Assembly: GCF_000948975.2 (NCBI RefSeq)
Contig: NZ_CP059735.1
Coordinates: 4,896,603 to 4,960,602 of the forward strand
From: Thalassomonas actiniarum
GTDB lineage: Bacteria; Pseudomonadota; Gammaproteobacteria; Enterobacterales; Alteromonadaceae
DNA length: 64,000 nt
Direction: 5' to 3'
The notes beneath the pieces were generated by a model. It was given only the letters and a program-made list of their open reading frames with translations. It made no database searches and was not told the origin of the DNA. Position 1 is the stretch's first letter. Each line of letters begins with the position of its first letter. Both the position numbers and the translations under genes were made by a program. Below are positions 8,534 through 17,858 of this stretch, piece by piece.

Positions 8534-11026
8534 TTATGGCAGGTTCGCTTGCTCCAGGACTTTGGTATCCCAGTCGTCCGGCAGTTCAATCATATACACC
8601 GAACGCTTATCGCCCACATTACCCCAATTTGACGACCAATAGATACGGTTGCCTTCGAGGTTAATCGCCGCCGGTGCTTCATCCCGGTATGCTCCGTCAT
8701 AAGCGTTATAAGCAGGAGAGATACGCCAGATCACCGGGTTCTCTTCTTCAGGTTTGGTTTGGATCATCATAAACTGGTTGGCTGCCCACAGACTGTCGTC
8801 TTTAGCGTAGGTATTCATAAACAACCAGCCGGGCTTGCTTTCTGGCATCTTGCCGTAATGGAAGCTCATGGCCCAATCAAAATCAACATGTCTGGCCACT
8901 TCGATACGGTTATCATAGCCGGCATTTTCACCATCAATATAGATGGCATCAAGGCGGTCGGTACGGTTATTCTGGCTGATAAACATCTCCCTGCCGTTTT
9001 CGTCAAAAGACCAGCCAGAATGGGTTTCACTGATTGAGATTTTAACCGGCGCCTGGGCATTGTAATCAAAATCTACCGGCCACAGGTGGGCACCGTCAAA
9101 CCAGGTACCGATATAATTGACAGCGCTTCCGCCATAGGCGGCATCATCCCACTTATAACCCGTGTGGATAACGATGCCTGTGCCTAAAGGAGACATTTCC
9201 ACCATATTCGGACGGTAAGTAAAAATCGGGGTCTCAGCGCCCTCAGCCTTAGTGGCTTCTATATCTAAGTTGGTACCCGCCAAATCACTGGGGGTCAGGG
9301 TATGTACGGTATCGGTTGAGACTTGATAGTGTATAAAGGCATCCACTAAGTAGGTATATGAACCAAACTCGTTCTGGCCGTAATGTACCGCCATCCAGGC
9401 CCAGTGATCACTGTCATTTGAGCTGTCCCCTTCCACATCATTGTAAATCTTAAGGGAATTAGGGAATAACTCACTAAAGTCTCTGATCATCACCCGGGTA
9501 TTTTCCTGATCCCGGACATCGTCAATTTTCCAGAACTGCATGCCCTTGATGTAATAGATACGGTAAGGGTGATTACCTGAGGTATCCCAACGTATTTCGT
9601 GGTTTTCACCTATGCTAGTGCCGTCTTGATGGTTAAGATTGGCAATCACTTCACCGGTGATGCGGTTGAGCACTTTACTTGAGGTTGAATTGCTGCCAAA
9701 TACCAGCAGTAAGTCACCGGCAGAGTTTTCCGGAGAATAACGGGAATAAACGATTAAGGCATCTTCAACACCGTCACCGGCTAAACGGGTGATCTTGGCG
9801 CCTGTGGTCGGGTCGATAATAGACTCGCCGATAGCCGGCGCTTCAGTGCCAAAGTCAGGGGTGATCACCTCTTTGCCCAGGACAAAGCTACCATCGCTGC
9901 CGCCGTCAGTACCGCCATCTGTGCCGCCGTCAGTACCACCATCTGTGCCGCCGTCAGTACCGCCGTCAGTACCGCCATCTGTGCCGCCGCTATCTTGTAC
10001 CGAGAAAATAAAGGTGTGCAGGTTATCGCTGATATTATCGGAACTATCGCTGCATTTTACATACAATTGGCTCGGCTGCTCATCGGCATTCAGCGCATAA
10101 GTATGCATAAGGTCACCGCCGGATGCCTGCATGCTGATATCCATCGCGGCAAAAGCATCACCACTGTCGATGTCGGCTTTACAGTCCGCCGCTTCATCGG
10201 TTTCTATAGTCAAGGTGATAACACGGCTGTCATCTGCTAATAAAGTCGTTTGTTGAATAGCCTGTCTGCTTCTGGGAGCACTCAAATCAGCAAGACCATA
10301 GGTCACCACCAGCATGGGACGATACTCAGCTGCTTCATAATTGGAGTTGGCGGTAATATTTTGAACATTGGCATTGGGGTTGCTGTGAAATAGCGCCCAG
10401 CCCTGGTTAACACAACTGCCTTGCTGTATACATTGCAAATCTGCGGTCACGTCAACTTCGTAGCGGGTACCGACAAGATCCGTCACTTGAGGGGTAAAAT
10501 GAGGGGATTGCGCCAGATCTTTCAAGACCCCCTGAAAATAATCGGCATTAAGATCTTCCGGAGAATCGGGGTCTGACAGGCGCCACTTGACATCGGTACC
10601 GGCAGAATCATCCCGGGACTCACTATTGGCGCCGGCGCGAAAGCCATAGCCAACTTTCCAGCCGGTGGCATAGGCCTGACCTAAATTATCGGGATCCAGG
10701 ATTTGTCTGACATATATCTCGGAGGCAACATAAACACCTCCTCCAACACGGGTAAAAATTAATTTGGCAGAAGAAATATCACTTTTCTGGCTGATATCGC
10801 CTAAGTCGAAATGCTCCAGGTTATAATAGCGGTTAGCGCCGTCATACCTGAAATAATGAGATTCTCTGATAGAATTCTGTGCTCTGGAACCACTAAAAAT
10901 CGTAGATGTAGCCCCGTTAAAACCGTTAGCTCCCTGCTGATATGTAACTATTTCTACAGCAGCAACATTGAAACTAAGAAACAACGTAATACATAGCGAC
11001 AACGCTGAAGAAATTTTCCTAAACAT
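8534..11026 (-). CDS. Secreted multidomain protein: DNRLRE-like N-domain, TDGG linker, beta-propeller-like C-domain
   Basis: An 830-residue exported protein. The signal peptide is residues 1-23, ending FNVAA. Residues 25-245 resemble DNRLRE/CBM-like beta-sandwich domains of secreted enzymes (LEHFDLGDI, AKLIFTRVGGG, YRPMLVVTYG). A short Cys-containing domain follows at about 250-345. A low-complexity linker of seven TDGG repeats comes next at about 348-378. The C-terminal 450 residues have regularly spaced strands such as GAKITRLAGDG, HEIRWDTSGNHPYRIYYI and NLEGNRIYWSSNWG, as in oligosaccharide-lyase-like beta-propellers. A polysaccharide-degrading role is inferred, not shown. GAGAGG precedes ATG 11026. 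A strong terminator follows. The gene is framed by a 12-bp inverted repeat. Confidence 0.8.
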   Translation of the reverse strand: MFRKISSALSLCITLFLSFNVAAVEIVTYQQGANGFNGATSTIFSGSRAQNSIRESHYFRYDGANRYYNLEHFDLGDISQKSDISSAKLIFTRVGGGVYVASEIYVRQILDPDNLGQAYATGWKVGYGFRAGANSESRDDSAGTDVKWRLSDPDSPEDLNADYFQGVLKDLAQSPHFTPQVTDLVGTRYEVDVTADLQCIQQGSCVNQGWALFHSNPNANVQNITANSNYEAAEYRPMLVVTYGLADLSAPRSRQAIQQTTLLADDSRVITLTIETDEAADCKADIDSGDAFAAMDISMQASGGDLMHTYALNADEQPSQLYVKCSDSSDNISDNLHTFIFSVQDSGGTDGGTDGGTDGGTDGGTDGGTDGGTDGGSDGSFVLGKEVITPDFGTEAPAIGESIIDPTTGAKITRLAGDGVEDALIVYSRYSPENSAGDLLLVFGSNSTSSKVLNRITGEVIANLNHQDGTSIGENHEIRWDTSGNHPYRIYYIKGMQFWKIDDVRDQENTRVMIRDFSELFPNSLKIYNDVEGDSSNDSDHWAWMAVHYGQNEFGSYTYLVDAFIHYQVSTDTVHTLTPSDLAGTNLDIEATKAEGAETPIFTYRPNMVEMSPLGTGIVIHTGYKWDDAAYGGSAVNYIGTWFDGAHLWPVDFDYNAQAPVKISISETHSGWSFDENGREMFISQNNRTDRLDAIYIDGENAGYDNRIEVARHVDFDWAMSFHYGKMPESKPGWLFMNTYAKDDSLWAANQFMMIQTKPEEENPVIWRISPAYNAYDGAYRDEAPAAINLEGNRIYWSSNWGNVGDKRSVYMIELPDDWDTKVLEQANLP
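9888..9992. repeat. 12-bp minisatellite encoding the TDGG linker
   Basis: Tandem 12-bp units, on the coding (minus) strand alternating between GGTACTGACGGC-like and GGCACAGATGGC-like versions. They encode seven Thr-Asp-Gly-Gly repeats between two domains of the secreted protein. A repeat of this kind is prone to slipped-strand length change in frame. Confidence 0.85.
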
Positions 11027-11594
11027 AATGACCTCTCAACAAACATTAATGTTTTTTATGTCAACCTAAGCACTAAGCACCTCAATGTAAAAAGTACAGG
11101 TTAACCTACATCCTTTTATTTACTGCCTAGATAAATCTTTACCATCGCACCTCTCTATTCTGTCGTGCCGGTTATCAGTGGGTTGCCATTCTAATGAAAG
11201 CAAAAACACAAAACCACACCTGTACAAAAAATAACCAACCCACTTGTAGTTGCATATTGCAAACAAATACGCCAAAACAGCTTTTACAAAGTAAAAAGAA
11301 TAAGTTAGCAATAGTGATAGAAATTAAAAAATCTTTTCCGGTATAAAAAACACCAAAAACCCGAGCCAGAGTAAGAGATTTCGCACAACAATAAGGGGCA
11401 ATCCACTGATCACACCATAACTAAGCAATAAAGAATATCATCCCTAAAAACATATCAGGGTGATATAAAAAGAATAAGCGGCAGGCGAGAAGAAAAACTA
11501 AACCGGTAAATTAAGCATCTAACCGATAAAATATGATTTATGTTATTACACTAGGGCAATACTGATTACAGGCCCTTATATTAAGCGTTAAGGT
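11027..11594. other. Intergenic region, AT-rich
   Basis: 568 bp between two leftward genes. It should contain the promoter for the secreted-protein gene at 11026. A 12-bp palindrome AACATTAATGTT lies at 11042-11053, directly upstream of that gene's ribosome-binding site, and could be an operator. A 63-codon minus frame at 11120-11311 lacks a ribosome-binding site and recognisable features. Nothing else is seen. Confidence 0.4.
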
Positions 11595-12539
11595 TTAACC
11601 ATAATGATGGCAAATTTTCTTACGACTTTGTACCTGAGCCACGGCAGACAGCGCAATAACTTGTCCGCCGCCATGTTCACAGGCTTGGCTAAGGGCCTTG
11701 TCGGCTCTTTGTACACAGGTGTCTAAGGACTCCCCGAGCTCTATTTGCACAGCTCCTAAACTCAAGGTTATCGCAATTGGCTTGCTCTGGTAGCAAAAGT
11801 CGGCGGCTAGAATCGCCTGGCAAATTTTTTTCCCGACGATTTCACCTCCCTCCAACCCGGTCTCAGGCAATAAAATAATGAATTCTTTGCCTGCCCAGCG
11901 GGCTAATATATCTCCGCAGCGCAGGCGCTGCTTTAATACGCGGGCAACTTCCGCCAGCACATAATCACCGCAGGCAAAGCCATAATCTTCATTAATACCG
12001 TGAAAGTTATCGATTTCAGCCCTGAGCACGGAAAAATGATGCTGACTGCGATAGAAACGTTCAAATTCCTTTTCCGCCTGCACGATAAACTGACGGCGAT
12101 TACAGGTGTTGGTCAAAGCATCGACACAGGCGAGTTTTTCCAGTTTCAGGTTTGCCTGTTTAAGGGCTTGTGTGCGTTCCTGTACTAAACGAGCCAATAA
12201 TTGGGCATGGCTATACAAGCTCTTGATACGCCAGCGATACCATAAAGCCAGCAATAAGGCGGTAATAAAAACCAGGGTTAAGATTGCAGCCTCCCCCGGC
12301 AGGCGGTTGAGCACTTTTTCACTGGCATTTTTATCGCTGTCAAAGCCCCCGGATTGATATTGCACTTGCTCAGCATTAACTATGTTTAGCGGCAAAGTTT
12401 TCCCGGCAAAGGAGTCAGCTGGAGAGGGCTGCGGTTGGTCAGAGGCAAACACTTGCCCAAAAGCCAATAAGGAGCACATGAAACTAAAAGATAAAATGAG
12501 CGAACGGGCAAGACGTGTTAACTGCTTTGCTTTTTTCAT
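11595..12539 (-). CDS. GGDEF-domain protein with degenerate active site (AGKEF) and intact I-site
   Basis: A 314-residue protein with a signal peptide (1-32, ending QVFAS), one membrane helix at about 82-100 (LTLVFITALLLALWYRW), a short coiled coil (QERTQALKQANLKLEKL) and a GGDEF domain (about 135-300). The domain start DALTNTCNRRQF is normal. The signature reads WAGKEF in place of GG[DE]EF, so a lysine sits where the metal-binding acid should be. The inhibitory RxxD motif is kept (RCGD, five residues before AGKEF). Cyclase activity is therefore unlikely, and a role as a c-di-GMP receptor is plausible. The gene stands alone, with no partner in an operon. Confidence 0.88.
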   Translation of the reverse strand: MKKAKQLTRLARSLILSFSFMCSLLAFGQVFASDQPQPSPADSFAGKTLPLNIVNAEQVQYQSGGFDSDKNASEKVLNRLPGEAAILTLVFITALLLALWYRWRIKSLYSHAQLLARLVQERTQALKQANLKLEKLACVDALTNTCNRRQFIVQAEKEFERFYRSQHHFSVLRAEIDNFHGINEDYGFACGDYVLAEVARVLKQRLRCGDILARWAGKEFIILLPETGLEGGEIVGKKICQAILAADFCYQSKPIAITLSLGAVQIELGESLDTCVQRADKALSQACEHGGGQVIALSAVAQVQSRKKICHHYG

Positions 12540-12787
12540 GGAATCCTCTGCACAGCCCTTTCCAAGAGCTACTATCTGGCTAAGTAATCCGTTAACAAAT
12601 TACACTATGCAATAAAAAGTAAATAACATAGGTGAACAAAAAGCAAACAAGCCGAAATGCCTTTACAGAAGATTATTTACAAATGCTCCCGGGTACCGGC
12701 GCTTATATAGCGACAACAGCCTTGTTTATAAAACAAAAACAAGATAGCCTGCGGCAATAAATAACAAATAATAATTTAAGGAAGATT

Positions 12788-14275
12788 TTGTCTGAAATAA
12801 TATTTGGTCCCTTGCTTGGCCTGGAAAACGACCAGCTATACAGTTTTTGTGTCCTAACCCGAAGCGGTTCGCCACTACAGCTTAAAATTGCAGACAAGTT
12901 ATATCCGGCAAAATGCCTGGCCCAGACCCCTTCGGGGTTTTTCTGGCGGGCAGAAGTCGACATTCCGCTCACGGAAACAAGCCAACAGCTAAGTTATAGC
13001 TGGCACAATGATGACGGACCGGCCCTGTGCACACAAGATACTGTGTCCAGCTGGGCTTTTACCGTCCCCGGCAGCAGTGAGTCAGTCAATATCGCATATG
13101 CCAGCTGCAACGGCTTTCACCACCCCAGGGATAAAGACAAAGAAAAATTCGATTATGCCTTATGGCATAAAATGCATCTTGAACAAAAGCAGCAGCCCTA
13201 TCATTTGCTGATCATGGGGGGGGACCAAATTTATGCCGATGAATTACCTATGTCTCCTTCGGCGCCCCATTTAAATCTCTGGTTTAAATCATCGGAAAAA
13301 CAAAAACGGCAAACCTTTGACAGCCCGCAAATCCATCAGGAGCTGGAACAGCTCTTTGAGCGCCAGTACTTTAATACCTGGGGACAAACGGATATTGCCG
13401 CCATGCTGGCATCGATACCCAGCATTATGATGTGGGATGATCATGATATCATCGACGGCTGGGGCTCATATCCGGAACAAAAGCAGCAATGCCCGGTTTT
13501 TCAGGCGATTTTTCACTGGGCGAATATTTATTTTCGCTTATTTCAGTTGCGGGGCATGCAAGAGCCGCTGCTAAACGACAAGCATCATGCCAGCTATTGC
13601 ATCCTCTTTCGCCGTCAGCTTATTGTCGCTATGGACAACCGCAGTGAACGGCAAATAAAACGCATTATGAATAAAGATCACTGGCAGCTTATTCATAACA
13701 AAGTCGATGAGCTCAAACCCGATGCCGATAATATTTTCTTGCTCAGCGCCGTGCCTGTGGTTTATCCCGACTTTGAGCGGATAGAGAAATTCATCGGTTT
13801 TATCCCTTATGCCAGACAATGGCAGGATGATATTCGCGATCATTGGCGTGCCAGCGGTCATAGAAAAGAAAGGGCGCAAATGATCCGCTGGTTATTATCT
13901 GAGCCGATGCAAAGCTTCAGGCAAAGATTTATTCTCTCGGGAGATGTCCATGTCGGCGGCTTCGGTCAGCTCTGCCGTAATAAAAAGCAGAAAAAAGCGG
14001 GAAGCCCCCCGCTGAACTGGTATCAGGCGATCAGCTCCGGCATCGTCAACTACCCGCCGAAAAGCTGGGCCTGGCCGATTTTACGCTTTTTTATGGACAG
14101 CGGCAGGGAGCATAAAAAAGGCCAAGGGGGCTGGTTCTGCCGGTTGTTCCGCCTCGGTAATAAAGACAAATTGTTAAGGGAGCGCAATTACCTGCAGTTG
14201 CGAATACAAGAAAACACCAGTTTGTTATCCTGGAAAACCGAAAAAGGGGATATCAAACGCGAGATCAAAGAATAA
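12788..14275 (+). CDS. PhoD-like metallophosphatase
   Basis: A 495-residue protein of the alkaline phosphatase D-like metallophosphoesterase group. Visible metal and active-site motifs are ASCNGFHHP, LIMGGDQIYADEL, MMWDDHDIIDGWGSYPE and LSGDVHVGG. No signal peptide or Tat motif is present, unlike classical secreted PhoD, so it is probably cytoplasmic. The start is a TTG at 12788, supported by AAGGAAG upstream; no ATG exists near the N-terminus. Such proteins act as phosphodiesterases or phosphatases, and the natural substrate is unknown. Confidence 0.88.
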   Translation: MSEIIFGPLLGLENDQLYSFCVLTRSGSPLQLKIADKLYPAKCLAQTPSGFFWRAEVDIPLTETSQQLSYSWHNDDGPALCTQDTVSSWAFTVPGSSESVNIAYASCNGFHHPRDKDKEKFDYALWHKMHLEQKQQPYHLLIMGGDQIYADELPMSPSAPHLNLWFKSSEKQKRQTFDSPQIHQELEQLFERQYFNTWGQTDIAAMLASIPSIMMWDDHDIIDGWGSYPEQKQQCPVFQAIFHWANIYFRLFQLRGMQEPLLNDKHHASYCILFRRQLIVAMDNRSERQIKRIMNKDHWQLIHNKVDELKPDADNIFLLSAVPVVYPDFERIEKFIGFIPYARQWQDDIRDHWRASGHRKERAQMIRWLLSEPMQSFRQRFILSGDVHVGGFGQLCRNKKQKKAGSPPLNWYQAISSGIVNYPPKSWAWPILRFFMDSGREHKKGQGGWFCRLFRLGNKDKLLRERNYLQLRIQENTSLLSWKTEKGDIKREIKE

Positions 14276-14451
14276 AACACCATAAACTCACCGCTAAAAA
14301 GCTGGCGCATAATTTTTTAAGCGCAATAAAAATAGTTGGAATGAAAAATGCTTGGTTATAGATGTTTTCTGGTGCAGCAATAAATTGACAGGGCTGAAAT
14401 AACACCGGACTCACTTAACACTATGACGACAAGATAAATCGAGGTGCTATT

Positions 14452-14745
14452 ATGCTTATTATCAGCGGTTCAGCCGAATACATGGCAGAGAATGAAAAGT
14501 TTACTAAAGGTGACAGACACATTATCACTTTGTTTTTACAAAACGGTGAACTTGAAGACAACCTGGATAACATTGAGAATTTTCTCGTGAATTTAGGTTG
14601 GGATGAAATCCTAATTGAACAAACAGAATGGGTCGCCGATAACTCGACCATAGAACACAGCATTCTTCAGCAGGCCTATGCCAAAGCTGAAACCCAGGGA
14701 ATATCCCTGGTGGCTTTTAATGAACCTATGGCCTGTGCAGCCTAA
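14452..14745 (+). CDS. Hypothetical protein, 97 aa
   Basis: A small acidic protein starting MLIISGSAEYMAENE with GAGGTG 6 nt upstream of the ATG. No signal peptide. The alternation of strands and helices (DRHIITLFLQNG, LGWDEILIEQTEW, AYAKAETQGISLVAF) suggests a compact alpha/beta fold. I do not recognise the family. It stands alone and is followed by a hairpin shared with the convergent DUF808 gene. The ribosome-binding site and its coding character support a real gene. Confidence 0.7.
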   Translation: MLIISGSAEYMAENEKFTKGDRHIITLFLQNGELEDNLDNIENFLVNLGWDEILIEQTEWVADNSTIEHSILQQAYAKAETQGISLVAFNEPMACAA

Positions 14746-14780
14746 CCCACGATTGGCGGCGACTTCAGCGGTTCACAGCA

Positions 14781-14829
14781 ATGCCCCTATCAGAAGATAA
14801 GCAAGCGTGTTATTTTCTGATAGAGGCAT
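14781..14829. terminator. Inverted repeat between convergent genes
   Basis: ATGCCCCTATCAGAA and TTCTGATAGAGGCAT form an imperfect stem of 14-15 bp with a 19-nt loop. It lies between the convergent genes ending at 14745 and 14862. No clear T-tract follows, so its use as a terminator is only probable. Confidence 0.5.
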
Positions 14830-14861
14830 CGGCTGCATAGCTGGCTATAGGGCCTACATTG

Positions 14862-15803
14862 CTAATTTTTAACCTTATTCCAGCCCTTACTGGCTATTGT
14901 CATCATCAGCAATACCAAACCACCGGCAATAAGCCCTACTATGCCCTCAAAAACGATTGGCAAGACTGCGCTTGAAAAACTCCCCAGGGTCACGGCCAGC
15001 TGCGCTACCAAAGCAGTAATTTGCTCGCTCAGGGCATGAAAACTATGCACTAATATGCCTCCCCCCACTAAAAACATGGCAATAGTACCGACTATGGTTA
15101 ACATCTTCATCATGTTAGGGGCAAAAATCAATAAACTGCGGCCCGCGAAACGTTGCAGGGAGTTAAAGGAGCCGGACACCGACTTTCTCAGCAGATACAG
15201 GCCCAAATCATCTATTTTGACAATCAGCGCCACCAGGCCATAAACACCGACGGTGATCGCTATAGCCAGTGCCGACAACACCATCAGCTGCATCTCAAAA
15301 GTTTGCTCCTGCAGCGTACCCAAAACAATAACAACAATTTCCGCCGATAACACAAAATCTGTCCTGATGGCGCCGCGGATTTTCTCCTGCTCCACCGCCA
15401 CCAGATCTGTGTCGCTCTCAGCCAGTAACTTGAGTTTTTCCTGATGGGCCTGCCCAGCGCTTTCCCGGTGAAACAACTTTTCAAAAACTTTTTCAAAGCC
15501 CTCAAAACACAGGAATAAACCGCCAAGCACCAGTAAAACCGTAATTAGCGGCGGATAAAAGGCGCTGATCAGCAAGGCTGCCGGCACCAAAATCAGTTTA
15601 TTGAGAAATGAACCTTTCGCCACCGCCCAGACAACCGGCAATTCACGATCGGCTTTTACGCCCGAGGCCTGCTCGGCATTTAATGCCAGATCATCCCCCA
15701 ACACACCCGCTGTTTTTTTCGCCGCCACTTTCGAAAGCGCCGCAATGTCATCTAATACCGTGGCAATATCATCAATTAATGCCAATAAACTCGAACCGGC
15801 CAA
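14862..15803 (-). CDS. yedI: DUF808 (YedI-like) inner-membrane protein
   Basis: A 313-residue polytopic membrane protein. Its N-terminus reads MAGSSLLALIDDIATVLDDI, then KKTAGVLGDDLALNAEQ, the conserved opening of the DUF808/YedI family. About six hydrophobic segments follow. The start is a TTG at 15803 with AAGGA upstream, and the position agrees with the E. coli family start. The function of the family is not established. The gene stands alone and faces the 97-aa gene across a hairpin. Confidence 0.88.
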   Translation of the reverse strand: MAGSSLLALIDDIATVLDDIAALSKVAAKKTAGVLGDDLALNAEQASGVKADRELPVVWAVAKGSFLNKLILVPAALLISAFYPPLITVLLVLGGLFLCFEGFEKVFEKLFHRESAGQAHQEKLKLLAESDTDLVAVEQEKIRGAIRTDFVLSAEIVVIVLGTLQEQTFEMQLMVLSALAIAITVGVYGLVALIVKIDDLGLYLLRKSVSGSFNSLQRFAGRSLLIFAPNMMKMLTIVGTIAMFLVGGGILVHSFHALSEQITALVAQLAVTLGSFSSAVLPIVFEGIVGLIAGGLVLLMMTIASKGWNKVKN

Positions 15804-16022
15804 GTTGTTTTCCTTATGTTTTTTTGCCCTTACGGGTCTGTAAATTTAGCTCAATAATACCTAATTTTCGTGATTTTTGTCGCTTTTTATTGAAAATCTG
15901 TCGCAAAGCTACGAGAAAAACCGCCATTTGCAACCAGACTTAAACAGTCGGTCAGGAGACTGATAAATAAAGGAATTATTAAAATAACCATAAGTTGTTA
16001 CCATAACAATAAGGACAAACCT

Positions 16023-17102
16023 ATGAAATATCTTTCAACCCTCGCACTATCGGGCCTTTCACTGTTTGCTTTGCAGGTAAATGCCGCCCAGCTCGATGCC
16101 GTCGTGGATGTTCAAAGCAGCACCGCCGGCAATGTCAGCGCCACCTTAACCATCACCAATAACGGCCAGGCGACAGAAAAAATCCTCAGCTGGTATACCG
16201 ACTTAGAAGAAGAAAAAATCTTTCACGTGCTAAGAGACGGGGTAGAAGTTGAATTTATGGGGCCCCACTATAAACGTCATGCCCCGACGGCAAAAGACTT
16301 TATCAAGTTAAAATCCGGCCAGTCCCTTAGCCGCAGTTTTGAACTGACCTCCCTGTATGACATGAGCGAAGCGGGCAACTATGAGATCAGTTACGATGTC
16401 AGCTCGCTGCACCTGTTTAGCAACGATCAACCGACAACTCAGGAGAGCGGCATCAACAAGGTGAAAAGTGCCAACGTTGAACGCCTGTCTTCCAATGCCT
16501 CATACCTGTGGCTGGACGGCGTGCAATCCAAAGGCTTGGCTAAGGTCAGTAAAAAACCAGGCGGCAGCACCGAATGTATCGACGGCACCTGTTTTAGCGG
16601 CCGCTGCAGCAACAGTGAAAAAAACAGCATTTTCAGCGCGCTCGATGCCGCCGATCAAATGGCTAACGACGCCGTTGCTTACCTGAACTCTCACTCCGCC
16701 AGTAATACTTCGGCCCGATATGAGACCTGGTTTGGCGAAGCCACCAACAGCCGCTACAATACCGCGGCAAGTAATTTTGACGCCATTAATGACGCCATAG
16801 ACAACGAGTCCATCACTTTTGACTGCAGTTGTAACCAGTCTTACTTTGCCTATGTCTATCCTAACCAGCCTTATAAAGTTTACCTGTGCCGGGCATTTTG
16901 GAGCGCCCGTGAAACAGGCACAGATTCACGTGCGGGCACTATCATCCATGAGCTGAGCCATTTTAATGTCGTTGCAGGCACAGATGATGTGGTTTACGGT
17001 CAGTCCGGTGCGAAAAGCCTGGCAATTTCCAACCCGAACCAGGCATTAAACAATGCCGACAGCCATGAATACTTTGCTGAAAATACCCCGTACCAGAATT
17101 AA
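16023..17102 (+). CDS. Secreted M35-type (aspzincin) metalloendopeptidase with N-terminal pro-domain
   Basis: A 359-residue exported protease. Signal peptide 1-21 (ending VNAAQ). Residues 22-150 form a beta-sandwich-like N-domain (LSWYTDLEEE, GPHYKRHAPT, SGQSLSRSFEL). The catalytic domain, from about 180 to 359, has the zinc motif HELSH followed by FNVVAGTDDVVYG. The GTxDxxYG pattern supplies the third zinc ligand (Asp), the defining mark of the deuterolysin / peptidyl-Lys endopeptidase family M35. The end matches the family too (NADSHEYFAEN). Several Cys pairs are present. AAGGA precedes the ATG. It is followed by a terminator-like hairpin and then by a free copy of its own N-domain. Confidence 0.92.
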   Translation: MKYLSTLALSGLSLFALQVNAAQLDAVVDVQSSTAGNVSATLTITNNGQATEKILSWYTDLEEEKIFHVLRDGVEVEFMGPHYKRHAPTAKDFIKLKSGQSLSRSFELTSLYDMSEAGNYEISYDVSSLHLFSNDQPTTQESGINKVKSANVERLSSNASYLWLDGVQSKGLAKVSKKPGGSTECIDGTCFSGRCSNSEKNSIFSALDAADQMANDAVAYLNSHSASNTSARYETWFGEATNSRYNTAASNFDAINDAIDNESITFDCSCNQSYFAYVYPNQPYKVYLCRAFWSARETGTDSRAGTIIHELSHFNVVAGTDDVVYGQSGAKSLAISNPNQALNNADSHEYFAENTPYQN

Positions 17103-17123
17103 TAGTTAATTGACTATAATATA

Positions 17124-17167
17124 AAGCTTATCGGCGGGGCAGAGCCTGCACTGCCGGTAAGCTTTTT
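17124..17167 (+). terminator. Terminator or attenuator between the M35 gene and its partner
   Basis: AAGCTTATCGGC / GCCGGTAAGCTT form a 12-bp stem with one T-G wobble and a 17-nt loop, followed by TTTTT. It lies inside the 86-bp gap between the peptidase and the N-domain homologue, so it probably limits expression of the second gene rather than ending a unit. Confidence 0.8.
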
Positions 17168-17188
17168 GACCTTGAGTTTAACAGCCTT

Positions 17189-17731
17189 ATGACAACAACA
17201 AGATTAAAGTGGCTGCTGATCTTCGGGATAACCCTGGTACTTGCCTATATTTTTTCTACCGGGCAGATATCAGTTAACCGGGTGATTGCAGAAACCATGG
17301 CCACTAACAATAAAGCACCTTTTCAGTGCCGGATCTCCCTTGCCGATAAGCAAGTGCTTGAAGCAGGAGTCTGGATAAACTTTACCATCAGCAATACCAG
17401 CGATCAGGATTTAGAACTCTTATCCTGGTATACCCCCTTTGAAGGTTTTATGGGCGAGCTCTTTGTAATTAAAGATGTCGAAGGAAAAACCTTGAGTTAC
17501 CAGGGACCTAAGGTAAAACGCCTGACCCCTCAACCATCAGACTTTATTTCCATATCAGCCCATAGCGAACTTGATACCGGGCTTGATTTAACCTTGGTAT
17601 ATCCCTTATCAAAAGGCAGTTATTCCATCAGCTTAAAGCCAAGACGACTGGAATATAAAACCCGGGTTAACGATGCCGGCTTACTCCCCTTTAATTGTCC
17701 TGCACAGGAGTTAACACTTGATATCCATTAA
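17189..17731 (+). CDS. Stand-alone homologue of the M35 N-terminal domain
   Basis: A 180-residue protein with one N-terminal membrane segment or signal sequence (residues 8-25). The rest matches the N-domain of the preceding peptidase position by position: ELLSWYTPFEGF against ILSWYTDLEEE, YQGPKVKRLTPQPSDFI against MGPHYKRHAPTAKDFI, and KGSYSISL against AGNYEISY. No catalytic domain is present. The gene is 86 bp downstream of the peptidase, same strand, separated by a terminator-like hairpin. It may be a periplasmic inhibitor or folding helper for the peptidase, keeping it silent before export; that role is inferred from homology and position alone. Confidence 0.82.
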   Translation: MTTTRLKWLLIFGITLVLAYIFSTGQISVNRVIAETMATNNKAPFQCRISLADKQVLEAGVWINFTISNTSDQDLELLSWYTPFEGFMGELFVIKDVEGKTLSYQGPKVKRLTPQPSDFISISAHSELDTGLDLTLVYPLSKGSYSISLKPRRLEYKTRVNDAGLLPFNCPAQELTLDIH

Positions 17732-17858
17732 ACCAGACAGACGATGATCCCTGCTAAACGCCATTCCAAGAGCAGCTAAGGGCATGTAAACACTGCCTTT
17801 AGCTGCCTGCTACATCGGCATCCCTCCTTGTCGATACAAGTATCCCCAGCCATTAAAT

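Noticed and set aside
11120-11311. 63-codon minus-strand frame in an intergenic region
   Set aside because: No ribosome-binding site, odd composition and no recognisable feature; likely chance in AT-rich DNA.
14385-14390. TTGACA upstream of the 97-aa gene as a promoter
   Set aside because: No acceptable -10 box within 15-19 bp.
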